Source of the DNA: Sneathia vaginalis | GTDB lineage: Bacteria; Fusobacteriota; Fusobacteriia; Fusobacteriales; Leptotrichiaceae | Direction of reading: 5' to 3' | Assembly: GCF_000973085.1 (NCBI RefSeq) | Contig: NZ_CP011280.1 | Location: 708,642-772,641 of the forward strand | Length of the DNA: 64,000 nt | Shown: positions 36,784 through 46,612 of the stretch, in pieces | Layout: each line of letters opens with the position of its first letter | Numbering within the stretch: the stretch's first letter is position 1 | Translations under genes and position numbers: made by a program | Notes under the pieces: generated by a model | What the model saw: the letters and a program-made list of their open reading frames with translations, nothing else | Databases searched by the model: none | What the model was told of the DNA's origin: nothing

Positions 36784-37935
36784 ATGAAAACTTTTAAATA
36801 TTTATTAATGCAAATGTTCTATTGGGCATGTTTTTGTGCAATATTCTCATTTGCAAATCCGTACCTTAGCTCTAAGGGCGTACCAGTTTCAACAATAGGA
36901 ACAATTTTAGCAATAGCTTCTATACTATCAGTAATAATACAACCTTACTTAGCTAAACTGATAGACACATATGAATTCTTTACAGTTAGAAGCTCAATTT
37001 TGCTATCACTAATTGTTCCAGTATTTGCAATAATTTTAATGATAATATGTGATAATCCACTAATACTATACACTAGCTATACTATAGCTTTATGTGGATT
37101 TTTAAATGTACAAACTTTTATGTATCCCTTCATATTTGAATATATGAATAGAGGCTACAAAGTTAATTTTGGTTTTGCTAGAGGTATGGGCTCAATATCA
37201 TACGCCATAGCCTCATATACACTAGGAACATTAAGTGCAAAATACTCACTTAACTTTTTACCCATGTATTTTCTAGTGTTAACAATTCTAGTTATCCTTA
37301 TGATACTAACATTTGAACCACTTGGTAAAATTAAAAAGCATGAAGAACATCTACCTGATGTAAGTCTTCGCGATTTTTACAATAGAAACAAGAGTTTCTT
37401 TGTTGTACTTTTAGCAATTGTTTTAATTTTCTTTACTGCTACTGCATTTAATAATTTCTTAAGAAATATTTTAGTTAGCATAAACTATAGTAACTATGAA
37501 GTAGGTATTTGTTTCACACTATCTTCTTTAAGTGAATTCCCAGTTATGGCATCAATACCATTACTACACAAAAAATTCAGTTACTACACTCTTTTCTTAG
37601 TATCAGCAGTAGGATTTAGTTTAAAGGCAATTATGCTGGTTATTGGTGCTTTATCTGGTAATATATACTTAATCTATTTTTCACAACTATTCCAATCACT
37701 AGGTTTTGCTATATACATACCAGTTTCACTATTCTACATAACAGATACTTTTGAAACAAGAGATGTAATTAAAGCTCAAGCATATATAGGTACTGCTCTA
37801 ACATTAGGAAGTATTTTAGGTAACTACATAGGTGCACAAATTTGTCAAAATATTTCTATCTTTGCACTATTGGTTATAAGCACAATAATTTCAATGTTAG
37901 GTACTGCATTAATAGTTAAATGTGCTAAAAAGTGA
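36784..37935 (+). CDS. MFS transporter, copy 1 of a tandem pair
   Basis: A 383-aa, 12-helix major facilitator protein of the LacY/nucleoside-symporter-like (MFS_1_like) type. Motif-A-like residues appear in QPYLAKLIDTYEF. It starts 11 nt after rho with a GAGGTAAT ribosome site. It is about 92 percent identical to the next gene, and the differences cluster at residues about 210-255. The substrate is unknown. Confidence 0.88.
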   Translation: MKTFKYLLMQMFYWACFCAIFSFANPYLSSKGVPVSTIGTILAIASILSVIIQPYLAKLIDTYEFFTVRSSILLSLIVPVFAIILMIICDNPLILYTSYTIALCGFLNVQTFMYPFIFEYMNRGYKVNFGFARGMGSISYAIASYTLGTLSAKYSLNFLPMYFLVLTILVILMILTFEPLGKIKKHEEHLPDVSLRDFYNRNKSFFVVLLAIVLIFFTATAFNNFLRNILVSINYSNYEVGICFTLSSLSEFPVMASIPLLHKKFSYYTLFLVSAVGFSLKAIMLVIGALSGNIYLIYFSQLFQSLGFAIYIPVSLFYITDTFETRDVIKAQAYIGTALTLGSILGNYIGAQICQNISIFALLVISTIISMLGTALIVKCAKK

Positions 37936-37943
37936 GGTAATGA

Positions 37944-39095
37944 ATGAAAACTTTTAAATATTTATTAATGCAAATGTTTTATTGGGCATGTTTTTGTGCA
38001 ATATTCTCATTTGCAAATCCATACCTTAGCTCTAAGGGCGTCCCAGTTTCGACTATAGGAACGATTTTAGCAATAGCTTCTATACTATCAGTAATAATAC
38101 AACCTTACTTAGCTAAACTGATAGACACATATGAATTCTTTACAGTTAGAAGTTCAATTTTGCTATCACTAATTGTTTCTGTGTTTGCAATAATTTTAAT
38201 GATAATATGTGATAATCCACTAATACTATACACTAGCTATACAATAGCTTTATGTGGTTTTTTAAATGTACAAACTTTTATGTATCCCTTCATATTTGAA
38301 TATATGAGTAGAGGCTACAAAGTTAATTTTGGTTTTGCTAGAGGTATGGGTTCAGTTTCATACGCTATAGCCTCATACATACTAGGAACATTAAGTGTAA
38401 AATACTCACTTAACTTTTTACCTATGTATTTTCTAGTATTAACAGTTCTAGTTATTCTTATGATACTAACATTTAGACCACTTGGTAAAATTAAAAAGCA
38501 TGAAGAACATCTACCTGATGTAAGTCTTCGTGATTTTTACAATAGAAACAAAAGTTTCTTTGTTGTACTTCTATCTGTTGTACTACTTTTTTTCACTCAT
38601 AATGTACTTAATAATTTTTTAAGAAATATATTATTAAGCGTAAATTATGGAACTTATGAAGTAGGCGTTTGCTATACAGTAGCTTCTATAATTGAATTTC
38701 CAGTTATGGCATCAATACCATTACTACATAAAAAATTCAGTTACTACACTCTTTTCTTAGTATCAGCAGTAGGATTTAGTTTAAAGGCAATTATGTTAGT
38801 TATTGGTACTTTATCTGGTGATATATACTTAATCTATTTTTCACAACTATTCCAAGCACTAGGTTTTGCCCTATACATACCAGTTTCATTATTCTACATA
38901 ACAGATACTTTTGAAACAAGAGATGTAATTAAGGCTCAAGCATATATAGGTACTGCTCTAACATTAGGAAGTATTTTAGGTAACTACATAGGTGCACAAA
39001 TTTGTCAAAATATTTCTATTTTCGCACTATTGGTTATAAGCACAATAATTTCAATGTTAGGTACTGTATTAATAATTAAATGTGCTAAAAAGTGA
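37944..39095 (+). CDS. MFS transporter, copy 2 of a tandem pair
   Basis: A 383-aa paralogue of the preceding gene. By eye about 30 positions differ and 17 of them fall in one stretch of about 45 residues (from VVLLSVVLLFF to SIIEFPV in this copy), covering a membrane helix and adjoining loop. Elsewhere the copies are nearly identical, which suggests recent duplication or gene conversion with local diversification, perhaps for a different substrate range. Confidence 0.88.
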   Translation: MKTFKYLLMQMFYWACFCAIFSFANPYLSSKGVPVSTIGTILAIASILSVIIQPYLAKLIDTYEFFTVRSSILLSLIVSVFAIILMIICDNPLILYTSYTIALCGFLNVQTFMYPFIFEYMSRGYKVNFGFARGMGSVSYAIASYILGTLSVKYSLNFLPMYFLVLTVLVILMILTFRPLGKIKKHEEHLPDVSLRDFYNRNKSFFVVLLSVVLLFFTHNVLNNFLRNILLSVNYGTYEVGVCYTVASIIEFPVMASIPLLHKKFSYYTLFLVSAVGFSLKAIMLVIGTLSGDIYLIYFSQLFQALGFALYIPVSLFYITDTFETRDVIKAQAYIGTALTLGSILGNYIGAQICQNISIFALLVISTIISMLGTVLIIKCAKK

Positions 39096-39102
39096 GGTAA
39101 TA

Positions 39103-39996
39103 ATGAACAAAAAATATTATGGTATTTTTCTTGCTGCTTTTAGCTCTACTCTATGGGGTATAGGTGGTAATTTTACTCAATATATATTTAATAATTCTAA
39201 TTTCAACTATATCTCTCTTGTAGCTGTTAGAATGTTTGTTGCAGGTATTTTATTCATACTTTATGGTGCGTATAAAGATGGGATAAATAAGGCATATGAT
39301 ATGGTTAATAATAGATACAAATTCTTTGATCTTTTGATCTACTCAATATTTGGTATGCTGGGTGTACAACTACCTTTTTTTGCAACAATACAATATAGTT
39401 CAGCACCTTTTGCAACATTAATGCAATTTGGTGCTCCAATATTAGTAATCATATTTGTTTGTTTAAAATACAAAAAAAAGCCTCAAATATCTGAGGTTAT
39501 TTGTACCCTACTGATACTTCTTGGTGTATTTTTCGTTGTAACTAATGGTAGTACAAAACAATTATCTATAGACCCTCGTGCAATATTATGGGGACTTGTT
39601 ACTTCATTTGGTTATGCTTTCTACATCATAGATGCAAAAAAATTCTTTAGATGGCCTACATCATTTTTAATGGGATTTAGTATGATAATAGGTTCGGTAT
39701 TACTACTACCTTTCTACAACGTACTAATAGCACTATCATATTTTAAAGATTTAAAAATATTATTTGCATTCTTAGTTGTAATAATTATCGGTACTGTTAT
39801 ACCATTTTATCTACTAATAGAAAGCTCAAGATATATAAAGCCTACACTTACTTGTATGTTAGCTGTATTTGAACCAGTAGTATCACTTTTAATTGCAATC
39901 AATTTTATGGGAGAAATTTTTGGAATATTTCAATTATTTGGAATTGTAATTATCCTACTATCTATCATAGTTGTAAGTAAATATTCAAAAAATTAA
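39103..39996 (+). CDS. EamA/DMT-family transporter
   Basis: A 297-aa, ten-helix drug/metabolite transporter with two EamA repeats (the first starts AAFSSTLWGIGGNFTQYIF, the second AILWGLVTSFGYAFYIID). The ATG at 39103 follows a GAGGTAAT ribosome site overlapping the stop of the second MFS gene; an upstream in-frame GTG lies within that gene. Members export amino acids, nucleosides or drugs; the substrate here is unknown. It is the last gene of the rho unit, before a terminator. Confidence 0.88.
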   Translation: MNKKYYGIFLAAFSSTLWGIGGNFTQYIFNNSNFNYISLVAVRMFVAGILFILYGAYKDGINKAYDMVNNRYKFFDLLIYSIFGMLGVQLPFFATIQYSSAPFATLMQFGAPILVIIFVCLKYKKKPQISEVICTLLILLGVFFVVTNGSTKQLSIDPRAILWGLVTSFGYAFYIIDAKKFFRWPTSFLMGFSMIIGSVLLLPFYNVLIALSYFKDLKILFAFLVVIIIGTVIPFYLLIESSRYIKPTLTCMLAVFEPVVSLLIAINFMGEIFGIFQLFGIVIILLSIIVVSKYSKN

Positions 39997-39997
39997 T

Positions 39998-40020
39998 AAA
40001 TGCCTTATGGCATTTTTTTT
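39998..40020 (+). terminator. Rho-independent terminator
   Basis: AAATGCC, loop TTAT, GGCATTT, then a T-run, directly after the EamA gene. Confidence 0.92.
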
Positions 40021-40031
40021 TAAATTTCCCC

Positions 40032-40060
40032 TTTACATATTTTTCATTTAGTGCTATTCT
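40032..40060 (+). promoter_or_regulatory. Promoter of the DUF1846 gene
   Basis: TTTACA, a 17-nt spacer and TATTCT, about 31 nt before the ATG. A strong ribosome site (GAGGGAGAG) follows. Confidence 0.55.
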
Positions 40061-40091
40061 ATGATGTAAAAAATTTAAGAGGGAGAGATTT

Positions 40092-41564
40092 ATGAAAATT
40101 GGATTTAGTCACGAAAAGTATCTTACAGAACAATCAAAATACATTCTAGAACGTGTAAATGAGTACGACAAGCTATACATTGAATTTGGAGGTAAATTAT
40201 TCTCTGACTTACACGCAAAAAGAATATTGCCTGGTTTTAAAAAAGATGCTAAAGTGGAACTTTTAAAAAAATTAAAGGATAAATTGGAAGTTGTTATTTG
40301 TGTTTATTCTGGTGATATCGAAAGAAACAAATTAAGAGGAGATTTAGGTATCACTTACGACACTGAAGTTTTAAGAATCATTGACAAGTTAAATTCAAAC
40401 GAACTTAAAGTTAATAGTGTTGTAATAACACGTTATGAAGGACAACCTTCTGCTAAAATATTCAAGCAAAAGCTTGAAAGTAGAGGTATAAAGGTTTATC
40501 TATTTGAACCTACTATGGGATACCCAAATGACATTGATGTTATCGTTAGTGACGAAGGATTTGGAAAAAGACCATATATTGAAACAACAAGACCTATAGT
40601 TGTAGTTACTGCTCCAGGACCTGGTTCTGGTAAACTTGCAACTTGCCTATCTCAACTATACAATGAACACAAAAGAGGCGTAAATGTTGGATATGCTAAA
40701 TTTGAAACTTTCCCTGTGTGGAATTTACCATTAAAACACCCTGTTAATATTGCATACGAAGCAGCAACAGTGGATTTAAAAGATGTTAATATGATAGATC
40801 CATTCCACTTAAATGCTTATGGTATTAACGCTGTAAATTACAATAGAGATATCGAAGCATTCCCTATTTTAAAAAGAATAATTGAAAAAATTAAGGGATA
40901 TGCAGTGTATAAGTCTCCTACTGATATGGGTGTTAATAGACTTGCAACTGGTATAATTGACGATGAAGTTGTAAGAAAAGCTTCTTGCGATGAAATTATT
41001 CGTAGAATGTTTAAGACTGCTTGTGAATACAAGAAAGGTTATGTAGATTTAGAAACTTCAAATCGTGCTAAGATGATAATGGAAGAACTAAATCTAAAAG
41101 AAACTGATAGAAACTGTGTAGTACCTGCTAGACAAAAAGCAAGTATTTCAGGTATGCCATCAATGGCAATTGAATTAGATGATGGAGTAATTATTTGTGG
41201 TAGAAAAACAGATACTATGGATTCAGCAGCTAGTGCTATACTAAACTCACTAAAACATCTTGCAAAAATTACTGATAATATTCACTTAATTTCACCAAGT
41301 GTTTTAACTCCAATGCTAGATTTAAAAGAAAAATTAGGATATGAAAGTCCTATACTTACTGTTGAAGAAGTACTATATGCACTATCAATATCTGCAGCAA
41401 CTAACCCAACAGCTGGGCTTGCACTAACTATGTTAGATAGACTAAAAAATGCTCAAGCACATTCAACAACATTATTAAATTCAAAAGATGAACAAATATT
41501 CACAAGACTTGAAATAGATGTTACTTGTGATCCTGTATTTGCATCAGATAAATTATATTACTAA
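40092..41564 (+). CDS. DUF1846 (UPF0371) protein
   Basis: A 490-aa protein of the conserved DUF1846 family, common in low-GC bacteria. It has the characteristic [16 protein letters not shown] start and a phosphate-binding-like loop [17 protein letters not shown] near residue 180. Its biochemical role is not established. It is monocistronic, with a promoter before it and a bidirectional terminator after it. Confidence 0.92.
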   Translation: MKIGFSHEKYLTEQSKYILERVNEYDKLYIEFGGKLFSDLHAKRILPGFKKDAKVELLKKLKDKLEVVICVYSGDIERNKLRGDLGITYDTEVLRIIDKLNSNELKVNSVVITRYEGQPSAKIFKQKLESRGIKVYLFEPTMGYPNDIDVIVSDEGFGKRPYIETTRPIVVVTAPGPGSGKLATCLSQLYNEHKRGVNVGYAKFETFPVWNLPLKHPVNIAYEAATVDLKDVNMIDPFHLNAYGINAVNYNRDIEAFPILKRIIEKIKGYAVYKSPTDMGVNRLATGIIDDEVVRKASCDEIIRRMFKTACEYKKGYVDLETSNRAKMIMEELNLKETDRNCVVPARQKASISGMPSMAIELDDGVIICGRKTDTMDSAASAILNSLKHLAKITDNIHLISPSVLTPMLDLKEKLGYESPILTVEEVLYALSISAATNPTAGLALTMLDRLKNAQAHSTTLLNSKDEQIFTRLEIDVTCDPVFASDKLYY

Positions 41565-41565
41565 A

Positions 41566-41587
41566 AAAAGCTCTTTATTGAGCTTTT
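41566..41587. terminator. Bidirectional terminator
   Basis: AAAAGCTC, loop TTTATT, GAGCTTTT, between the convergent DUF1846 and TRIC-like genes; both strands carry a T-run. Confidence 0.88.
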
Positions 41588-42189
41588 TATTTTGGTAAAT
41601 TTACTTTGTATTTGATAATAAGCAACCTGATTATTAGGATCAATAGGAATATTACTATGTCACTAATAAAGATACGTGGTAGGTAGTAATATATGATAGA
41701 GCCAAAAAAACATAAAAATGCATATACGTCTTCTTTTAGGATTATAGGGATTTCACCTACTAATATATCCCTTATTACTCCACCACCTACTCCTGTTATA
41801 GTTGCAAATATTGAAACTGATAGTACAGAAACATTTGCATTAATTGCAATTTTTGCACCAATAATAGTAAATATTGATAGTCCTATTGCATCCATAACTA
41901 ATAGTTCCTTAAAAAATGATCTCTTTTTATTCTTATACTTTTTTAAAAATAGGAATAGTACTATAGCAGTAATAGTCGCAACTACTATATCCTGTGTATT
42001 TGTTAGTACATACGGCACCTTATTAACCAAAACATCACGTATTATTCCACCACCAACAGCTGTCATAACTGCTAAAACTATTATACCCAATATATCTAAC
42101 TTATGCTTCATGCCCTTTATTACACCAGAAGCTGCAAAGGCAATGACTCCTATTAAATTAGCTATATATGTAAAATTTTCAATAAACAT
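41587..42189 (-). CDS. TRIC/UPF0126 family membrane protein
   Basis: A 200-aa protein with about seven helices in two repeated halves, each containing the family motif (AVGGGIIRDVL near residue 48 and GVGGGVIRDIL near residue 130). Prokaryotic members form trimeric cation channels, and some are reported to transport glycine. The ATG at 42189 was chosen because it falls 4 nt after the exonuclease stop; a longer reading would run into that gene. It is last in the lepA-exonuclease-TRIC unit. Confidence 0.88.
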   Translation of the reverse strand: MFIENFTYIANLIGVIAFAASGVIKGMKHKLDILGIIVLAVMTAVGGGIIRDVLVNKVPYVLTNTQDIVVATITAIVLFLFLKKYKNKKRSFFKELLVMDAIGLSIFTIIGAKIAINANVSVLSVSIFATITGVGGGVIRDILVGEIPIILKEDVYAFLCFFGSIIYYYLPRIFISDIVIFLLILIIRLLIIKYKVNLPK

Positions 42190-42193
42190 AACC

Positions 42194-42802
42194 CTAAAAC
42201 TCCGTACTAATATTATCTGAAACAAACCTAAGTATCCTATTTTTTGATATACTATGTTTTCTCATTCTAAAGAATACCTTTGCCATTACTTCAACATCAT
42301 ATAGGCTATTATGTAACTTATCTTCTTCTAATGGAACTTTGTAATACTCAGCACATTCTAATAACTTAGGCCATTTAAATCCTCTATTTCCCATTATTCT
42401 TACTATATCAATATTTTCTATCATAGTATCAAATTGATACTTTAACTTAAATGGTAGAAAATCTCTATCAAAACGTATATTATGTGCAACATAATGATCT
42501 GCACCTTGGCAAAATTCAACAAATGATTGTATGTCTTCATTAAATGTCTTAGGATATTTTACGCTTGATAGACTTCTTCTTCTCTCAATTTCTTCATCAT
42601 CTAGACCATTTACCCTAATAGCACCCTCGTTAATTGGTTCTCCAGGATTACGGTAATAGAATCTATTAAATTCTCCTACCTTATACATCTCTAAATTTTC
42701 TGTATTAAAACTCATTTTCATTGCTGACATAGACAATACTGATGATCCTTTTAAGCCATTAGTTTCAACATCAAAAAATATTATCTTCTTATTCATTTTC
42801 AC
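42194..42802 (-). CDS. DnaQ-like 3'-5' exonuclease
   Basis: A 202-aa DEDD-family exonuclease. Exo I is FFDVETNGLKG (D-x-E), Exo II is HNIRFDRDF and Exo III is HNSLYDVEV (H-x4-D), so it is the DEDDh type. Members act in DNA proofreading or RNA end trimming. The target is not fixed by sequence; it stands alone, without a polymerase domain. It lies 9 nt after lepA. Confidence 0.85.
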   Translation of the reverse strand: MKMNKKIIFFDVETNGLKGSSVLSMSAMKMSFNTENLEMYKVGEFNRFYYRNPGEPINEGAIRVNGLDDEEIERRRSLSSVKYPKTFNEDIQSFVEFCQGADHYVAHNIRFDRDFLPFKLKYQFDTMIENIDIVRIMGNRGFKWPKLLECAEYYKVPLEEDKLHNSLYDVEVMAKVFFRMRKHSISKNRILRFVSDNISTEF

Positions 42803-42811
42803 TCCATATCT

Positions 42812-44611
42812 TTAATCTTTATCCAGTTTTAAAACTGCTAAAAATGCTTCCTGTGGTATTTCAACATTACCTATAGCTTTCATTCTCTTCTTACCTTCTT
42901 TTTGTTTTTCAAGAAGTTTTTTCTTTCTAGTAATATCTCCACCATAGCACTTAGCTAATACATTTTTTCTTAAGGCCTTTATTGTTTCTCTTGCAATAAT
43001 TTTACCACCTAGTGCTGCTTGTATTGGTATTTCAAATTGTTGTCTAGGTATTACATCCTTTAATCTCTCAGCAATAGCACGCCCTCTTGTATATGCATTA
43101 TCTTGGTGAGCAATGAAACAAAAGGCATCTATTGGTTCACCTGAAACTAATATATCTACTTTAACAAGGTCAGATTCCCTATAACCTACTAGCTCATATT
43201 CAAATGATGCATATCCTTTAGTTCTTGATTTTAATTTATCGTAAAAGTCTATTACTATTTCTGCTAATGGTAATTCATATTCTATCATAACACGTGTTTC
43301 ATCTAAATAGTTCATATTTTTAAATGTTCCACGTTTTTCTTGGCATAATTCCATAACATTACCAACAAAGTCCTTAGGTACTATTATTGTCCCCTTTATA
43401 TACGGTTCTTCTATATATTTTCTACCTTCAGGAAATTCTGCAGGGTTATCTATCATTACTGTTTTACCATTTTCAGGTGTTACATAGTATTGTACTGATG
43501 GTGCTGTTGAAATTAAGTCTATAGAAAATTCTCTTCTCAATCTTTCAACAACAATTTCCATATGTAAAAGTCCTAGAAAACCACATCTAAATCCAAAGCC
43601 TAAGGCAAGGGAAGTTTCTGGTTGATATGTTAGTGATGCATCGTTTAGTTGTAATTTTTCTAATGCTTCTCTTAAGTCATTGTAATCATCTGTTGATATT
43701 GGATAAATACCAGCAAACACCATACTTTGTGCAGGTCTATATCCTTCTAGAGGATATCTTGCTGGATTTTCTACTGTTGTTATGGTATCTCCTACTTGAG
43801 TATCCTTTATTGATTTTATCCCTGTTACTATATACCCAACTGAACCTACAGTTAATTCATCAACTTCTTTCATCTTTGGAGTAAATACACCAATTTCTAA
43901 TACTTCAAATTCTTTTTCAGTTGACATTACCTTTATTCTATCACCTTTATGTATTTTACCATCAACCATTCTAATATTAGTTATTACCCCTCTAAAATCA
44001 TCATAGTGTGAATCAAATATTAGTGCCTTTGTAGGACCATCTTCTTTACCACTTGGACAAGGTAAGACATTTACAATTTTTTCTAATAGTTCATCCACTC
44101 CTTGACCAGTCTTAGCTGAAGTTAAAACAGCATCACTTGTGTCAAGTCCGATAATATCTTCTATTTCTTTTAAGACCTTAGGTACGTCTGCTGACGGCAA
44201 GTCTATCTTATTAACCACTGGTAATATTTCTAAGTCATTTTCTAATGCTAGATATACATTAGCAAGAGTCTGTGCTTCTATTCCTTGTGCAGCATCTACT
44301 ATTAATATTGCTCCATCACAAGCAGCTAATGATCTTGAAACTTCGTATATAAAGTCAACATGGCCTGGTGTGTCAATTAAATTTAATTCATATGTATTAC
44401 CATCTTTTGCCTTATACTCTAATGTTACAGCTTGTGCTTTTATTGTTATTCCTTTTTCTCTTTCTAAATCCATACTATCTAAAAGTTGATCTTTCATTTC
44501 TCTTTTAGATACAGCTCCAGTTTTTTCCATAAGTCTATCTGCTAATGTAGACTTACCATGATCAATATGAGCGATTATAGAAAAATTCCTTTTAAATCTT
44601 TTATCTTTCAT
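42812..44611 (-). CDS. lepA: Elongation factor 4 (LepA)
   Basis: A 599-aa translational GTPase. The G domain has [22 protein letters not shown] and NKIDLP. The LepA-specific C-terminal end is present ([20 protein letters not shown]). It acts on the ribosome under stress and in subunit biogenesis. The ATG at 44611 has a GGGAG ribosome site; the in-frame GTG 12 nt upstream overlaps that site. Confidence 0.97.
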   Translation of the reverse strand: MKDKRFKRNFSIIAHIDHGKSTLADRLMEKTGAVSKREMKDQLLDSMDLEREKGITIKAQAVTLEYKAKDGNTYELNLIDTPGHVDFIYEVSRSLAACDGAILIVDAAQGIEAQTLANVYLALENDLEILPVVNKIDLPSADVPKVLKEIEDIIGLDTSDAVLTSAKTGQGVDELLEKIVNVLPCPSGKEDGPTKALIFDSHYDDFRGVITNIRMVDGKIHKGDRIKVMSTEKEFEVLEIGVFTPKMKEVDELTVGSVGYIVTGIKSIKDTQVGDTITTVENPARYPLEGYRPAQSMVFAGIYPISTDDYNDLREALEKLQLNDASLTYQPETSLALGFGFRCGFLGLLHMEIVVERLRREFSIDLISTAPSVQYYVTPENGKTVMIDNPAEFPEGRKYIEEPYIKGTIIVPKDFVGNVMELCQEKRGTFKNMNYLDETRVMIEYELPLAEIVIDFYDKLKSRTKGYASFEYELVGYRESDLVKVDILVSGEPIDAFCFIAHQDNAYTRGRAIAERLKDVIPRQQFEIPIQAALGGKIIARETIKALRKNVLAKCYGGDITRKKKLLEKQKEGKKRMKAIGNVEIPQEAFLAVLKLDKD

Positions 44612-44638
44612 TGTTTCTCCCACTTCTTTTATATGTAA

Positions 44639-44644
44639 ATTATA
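44639..44644 (-). promoter_or_regulatory. -10 box (TATAAT) for lepA
   Basis: Minus-strand TTGGTATAAT about 27 nt before the lepA ATG. No clear -35 box. Confidence 0.5.
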
Positions 44645-44688
44645 CCAAATAAGCTAATAAAAATCTATCATTTTTAAATTTTATATAG

Positions 44689-44694
44689 TATAAT
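44689..44694 (+). promoter_or_regulatory. -10 box (TATAAT) for lemA
   Basis: Perfect TATAAT about 24 nt before the LemA ATG, back to back with the lepA promoter within a 107-bp gap; the -35 region is weak. Confidence 0.5.
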
Positions 44695-44718
44695 ATTGAT
44701 AATGGAAGGGGGTAAAAA

Positions 44719-45279
44719 ATGCTTATAGCTTTATTGATAATAATCATATTATTATTACTATATGTACTATATCTAAAAAATCGTTTTGTTACATTAGATA
44801 ATTTAAATAAAGAAGCTTGGAGTAATGTTAAAATATATCTACAAAAAAGATTAGATTTAATTCCTAATCTTGTTAATACAGTTAAGGGTTATGCAAAGCA
44901 TGAAAAAGATACACTTGATGCTGTAATATCTGCTAGATCAAAATTACTTAATATTGATATGTCTAATGTAGAAAACATTTCTAAGGTATTAGAAGCTGAA
45001 AACACTATTACTAAGACACTTAGAAGTCTTATGATGCTAAATGAATCATATCCTGAACTAAAAGCAGATACTTCATTTTTAAAATTACAAGATGAATTAA
45101 GTGATATAGAAGAACAAATACTTGCAACTAGAAAATATTATAACGCAACATGTAGAACACTAAATATATTTGTTCAATCATTCCCAAATGCACTTTTCTT
45201 TAATATTTTGAAATTTAGAAATGCAAAACTATTTGAAACAGATGATAAGGTAAATGAAGTGCCTAAAGTTGAATTTTAA
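44719..45279 (+). CDS. lemA: LemA family protein
   Basis: A 186-aa protein with an N-terminal membrane helix (residues 2-20) and the LemA helical bundle. The hallmark RLDLIPNLVNTVKGYAKHE is followed by TRKYYNATCRTLNIFVQSFP. The topology is usually extracytoplasmic N-terminus with a long helical domain. Function is poorly known. Monocistronic, with a terminator after it. Confidence 0.93.
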   Translation: MLIALLIIIILLLLYVLYLKNRFVTLDNLNKEAWSNVKIYLQKRLDLIPNLVNTVKGYAKHEKDTLDAVISARSKLLNIDMSNVENISKVLEAENTITKTLRSLMMLNESYPELKADTSFLKLQDELSDIEEQILATRKYYNATCRTLNIFVQSFPNALFFNILKFRNAKLFETDDKVNEVPKVEF

Positions 45280-45282
45280 ATA

Positions 45283-45312
45283 AAAAAGCTGAGTTTTTTC
45301 GCTCAGCTTTTT
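45283..45312. terminator. Bidirectional terminator
   Basis: AAAAAGCTGAG/CTCAGCTTTTT with an 8-nt loop between the convergent lemA and envC genes. Confidence 0.92.
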
Positions 45313-45313
45313 A

Positions 45314-46612
45314 TTATAGATAACTCATAGGATTTACAATGTTAACACCATGTCTAACTTCAAAGTAAAGTGTTGGTTTCTTAGTTTCAGAATCTCTTCC
45401 TAAAGTTCCTATACTTTGTCCTTTACGAACAGCTTCATTTCTTGATACCCTTATAGATGCTAAATTACCATAAACTGTAATTAGTGAACCGTGGCTTATT
45501 ATTACAACTCTTCCTAATCCTCCAAGACTTCCTGAATATATTACAGTTCCAGTATCAGCAGCAGATACAGATTGACCTAATGTACCTAATATTTCTATAC
45601 CTTTACTCTTTAATCCTTGAACTTTTTCAGTACCAAATCCTACAACTACCCTACCTCTAATAGGATAAATTAATGATCCAGTTCCTTTTACAACATTTAT
45701 TGGTTCTTGTGAAACATTTATATTTTCATGTTTAGCAGAACCTTGTTGTTGTTTACGACGTAATGCTAATTGTCTTTGTCTTTCAAGTTGTTGTTGTCTT
45801 ATTGCATTTTGTCGTATAATTGCATTAATTTGTGCTTCTAATCTATTTCTTTCAGAAGCTAATTTACTATTATTTTTTTCAATAGTAATATTTTCTTTTC
45901 TTAATTTATTTTGTAAGTCTCTTAATTCAGCTACTGCTTTATTCTTTCTTGCAACAGCAGTATTAAGTTCTTTCTTCTTATTTTCTAAATCATTTCTAGC
46001 ACTCATAACTTTAGTAGCTTCAGATTGATTCTTTTGTTTTATTCCTTCAACCTTAATCTTATCTTGTTCTACACCTTTTTTATATGTCTCTATGCCCTTT
46101 ATTTTATTGATTTGTAGGTCTAGTATAGCATGTGCATCGTGTCTTAATTTATCACGTCTTGCACCAACTAAACCACTATTTTGATTAATATTTCTTGCTC
46201 TTCTAATTAAATCATAATTTCTTATCTTTGTGTTATATTCATCTTTATTAACTTTTATTTCAGCATTACTACTTTGAATTTTAGAAATTGATGCTTTAAT
46301 ATCTTTTTCATTAGCTCCAATTGCTTTTAATAGTTCTATATATCTTTGTTCTAGAACATTATATTCTTTTTGTAGCTTGTTAATTTGAAAATTCAAGTCA
46401 TTGATTTCTGATTGTAAACTTGCTTGTGTTCTTTTAGTAACAACAATTTGTCTATTGTTTTTTATAATAAGATTTCTGTTTTGTGTAACTTGTCTATTTA
46501 TTTGTGCTATTCTTCTTTTATTCTTATCAATACGAGCATCTGAAAATGTCATATATGGTATAGAGAGTGCTAATGAAAGAAGTAATACACTACACTTCCC
46601 AGTTATTTTCAT
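45314..46612 (-). CDS. envC: EnvC-like murein hydrolase activator (degenerate M23 domain)
   Basis: A 432-aa exported protein. A signal peptide (residues 1-25) precedes a very long coiled coil (30-280) and a C-terminal LytM/M23 domain (about 310-432). The zinc ligands of active M23 peptidases are missing: the H-x3-D motif is replaced near VVVGFGTEKVQG, and SHGSLITVYGNL ends in Asn-Leu where active enzymes have His-Leu. This is the state of EnvC, which activates amidases through FtsEX. It overlaps ftsX by 23 nt, and an Amidase_3 enzyme is encoded at 8731-9756. Confidence 0.88.
   Translation of the reverse strand: MKITGKCSVLLLSLALSIPYMTFSDARIDKNKRRIAQINRQVTQNRNLIIKNNRQIVVTKRTQASLQSEINDLNFQINKLQKEYNVLEQRYIELLKAIGANEKDIKASISKIQSSNAEIKVNKDEYNTKIRNYDLIRRARNINQNSGLVGARRDKLRHDAHAILDLQINKIKGIETYKKGVEQDKIKVEGIKQKNQSEATKVMSARNDLENKKKELNTAVARKNKAVAELRDLQNKLRKENITIEKNNSKLASERNRLEAQINAIIRQNAIRQQQLERQRQLALRRKQQQGSAKHENINVSQEPINVVKGTGSLIYPIRGRVVVGFGTEKVQGLKSKGIEILGTLGQSVSAADTGTVIYSGSLGGLGRVVIISHGSLITVYGNLASIRVSRNEAVRKGQSIGTLGRDSETKKPTLYFEVRHGVNIVNPMSYL

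Larger units (their letters stand above)
36775..39095 (+). repeat. Tandem direct duplication of an MFS gene
   Basis: Two units of about 1.16 kb each (from the GAGGTAAT ribosome site of the first copy to the same site of the second, then to that of the EamA gene) are near identical at the DNA level except for one divergent patch (about 37,420-37,550 against 38,580-38,710). Confidence 0.9.

Noticed and set aside
36775-39095. Tandem MFS copies as an insertion-sequence-driven duplication
   Set aside because: No transposase, inverted repeats or target-site duplications border the units; boundaries are at the ribosome sites, fitting unequal recombination.
45314-46612. Active M23 endopeptidase
   Set aside because: The zinc ligand positions are not conserved, so an activator role is more likely.
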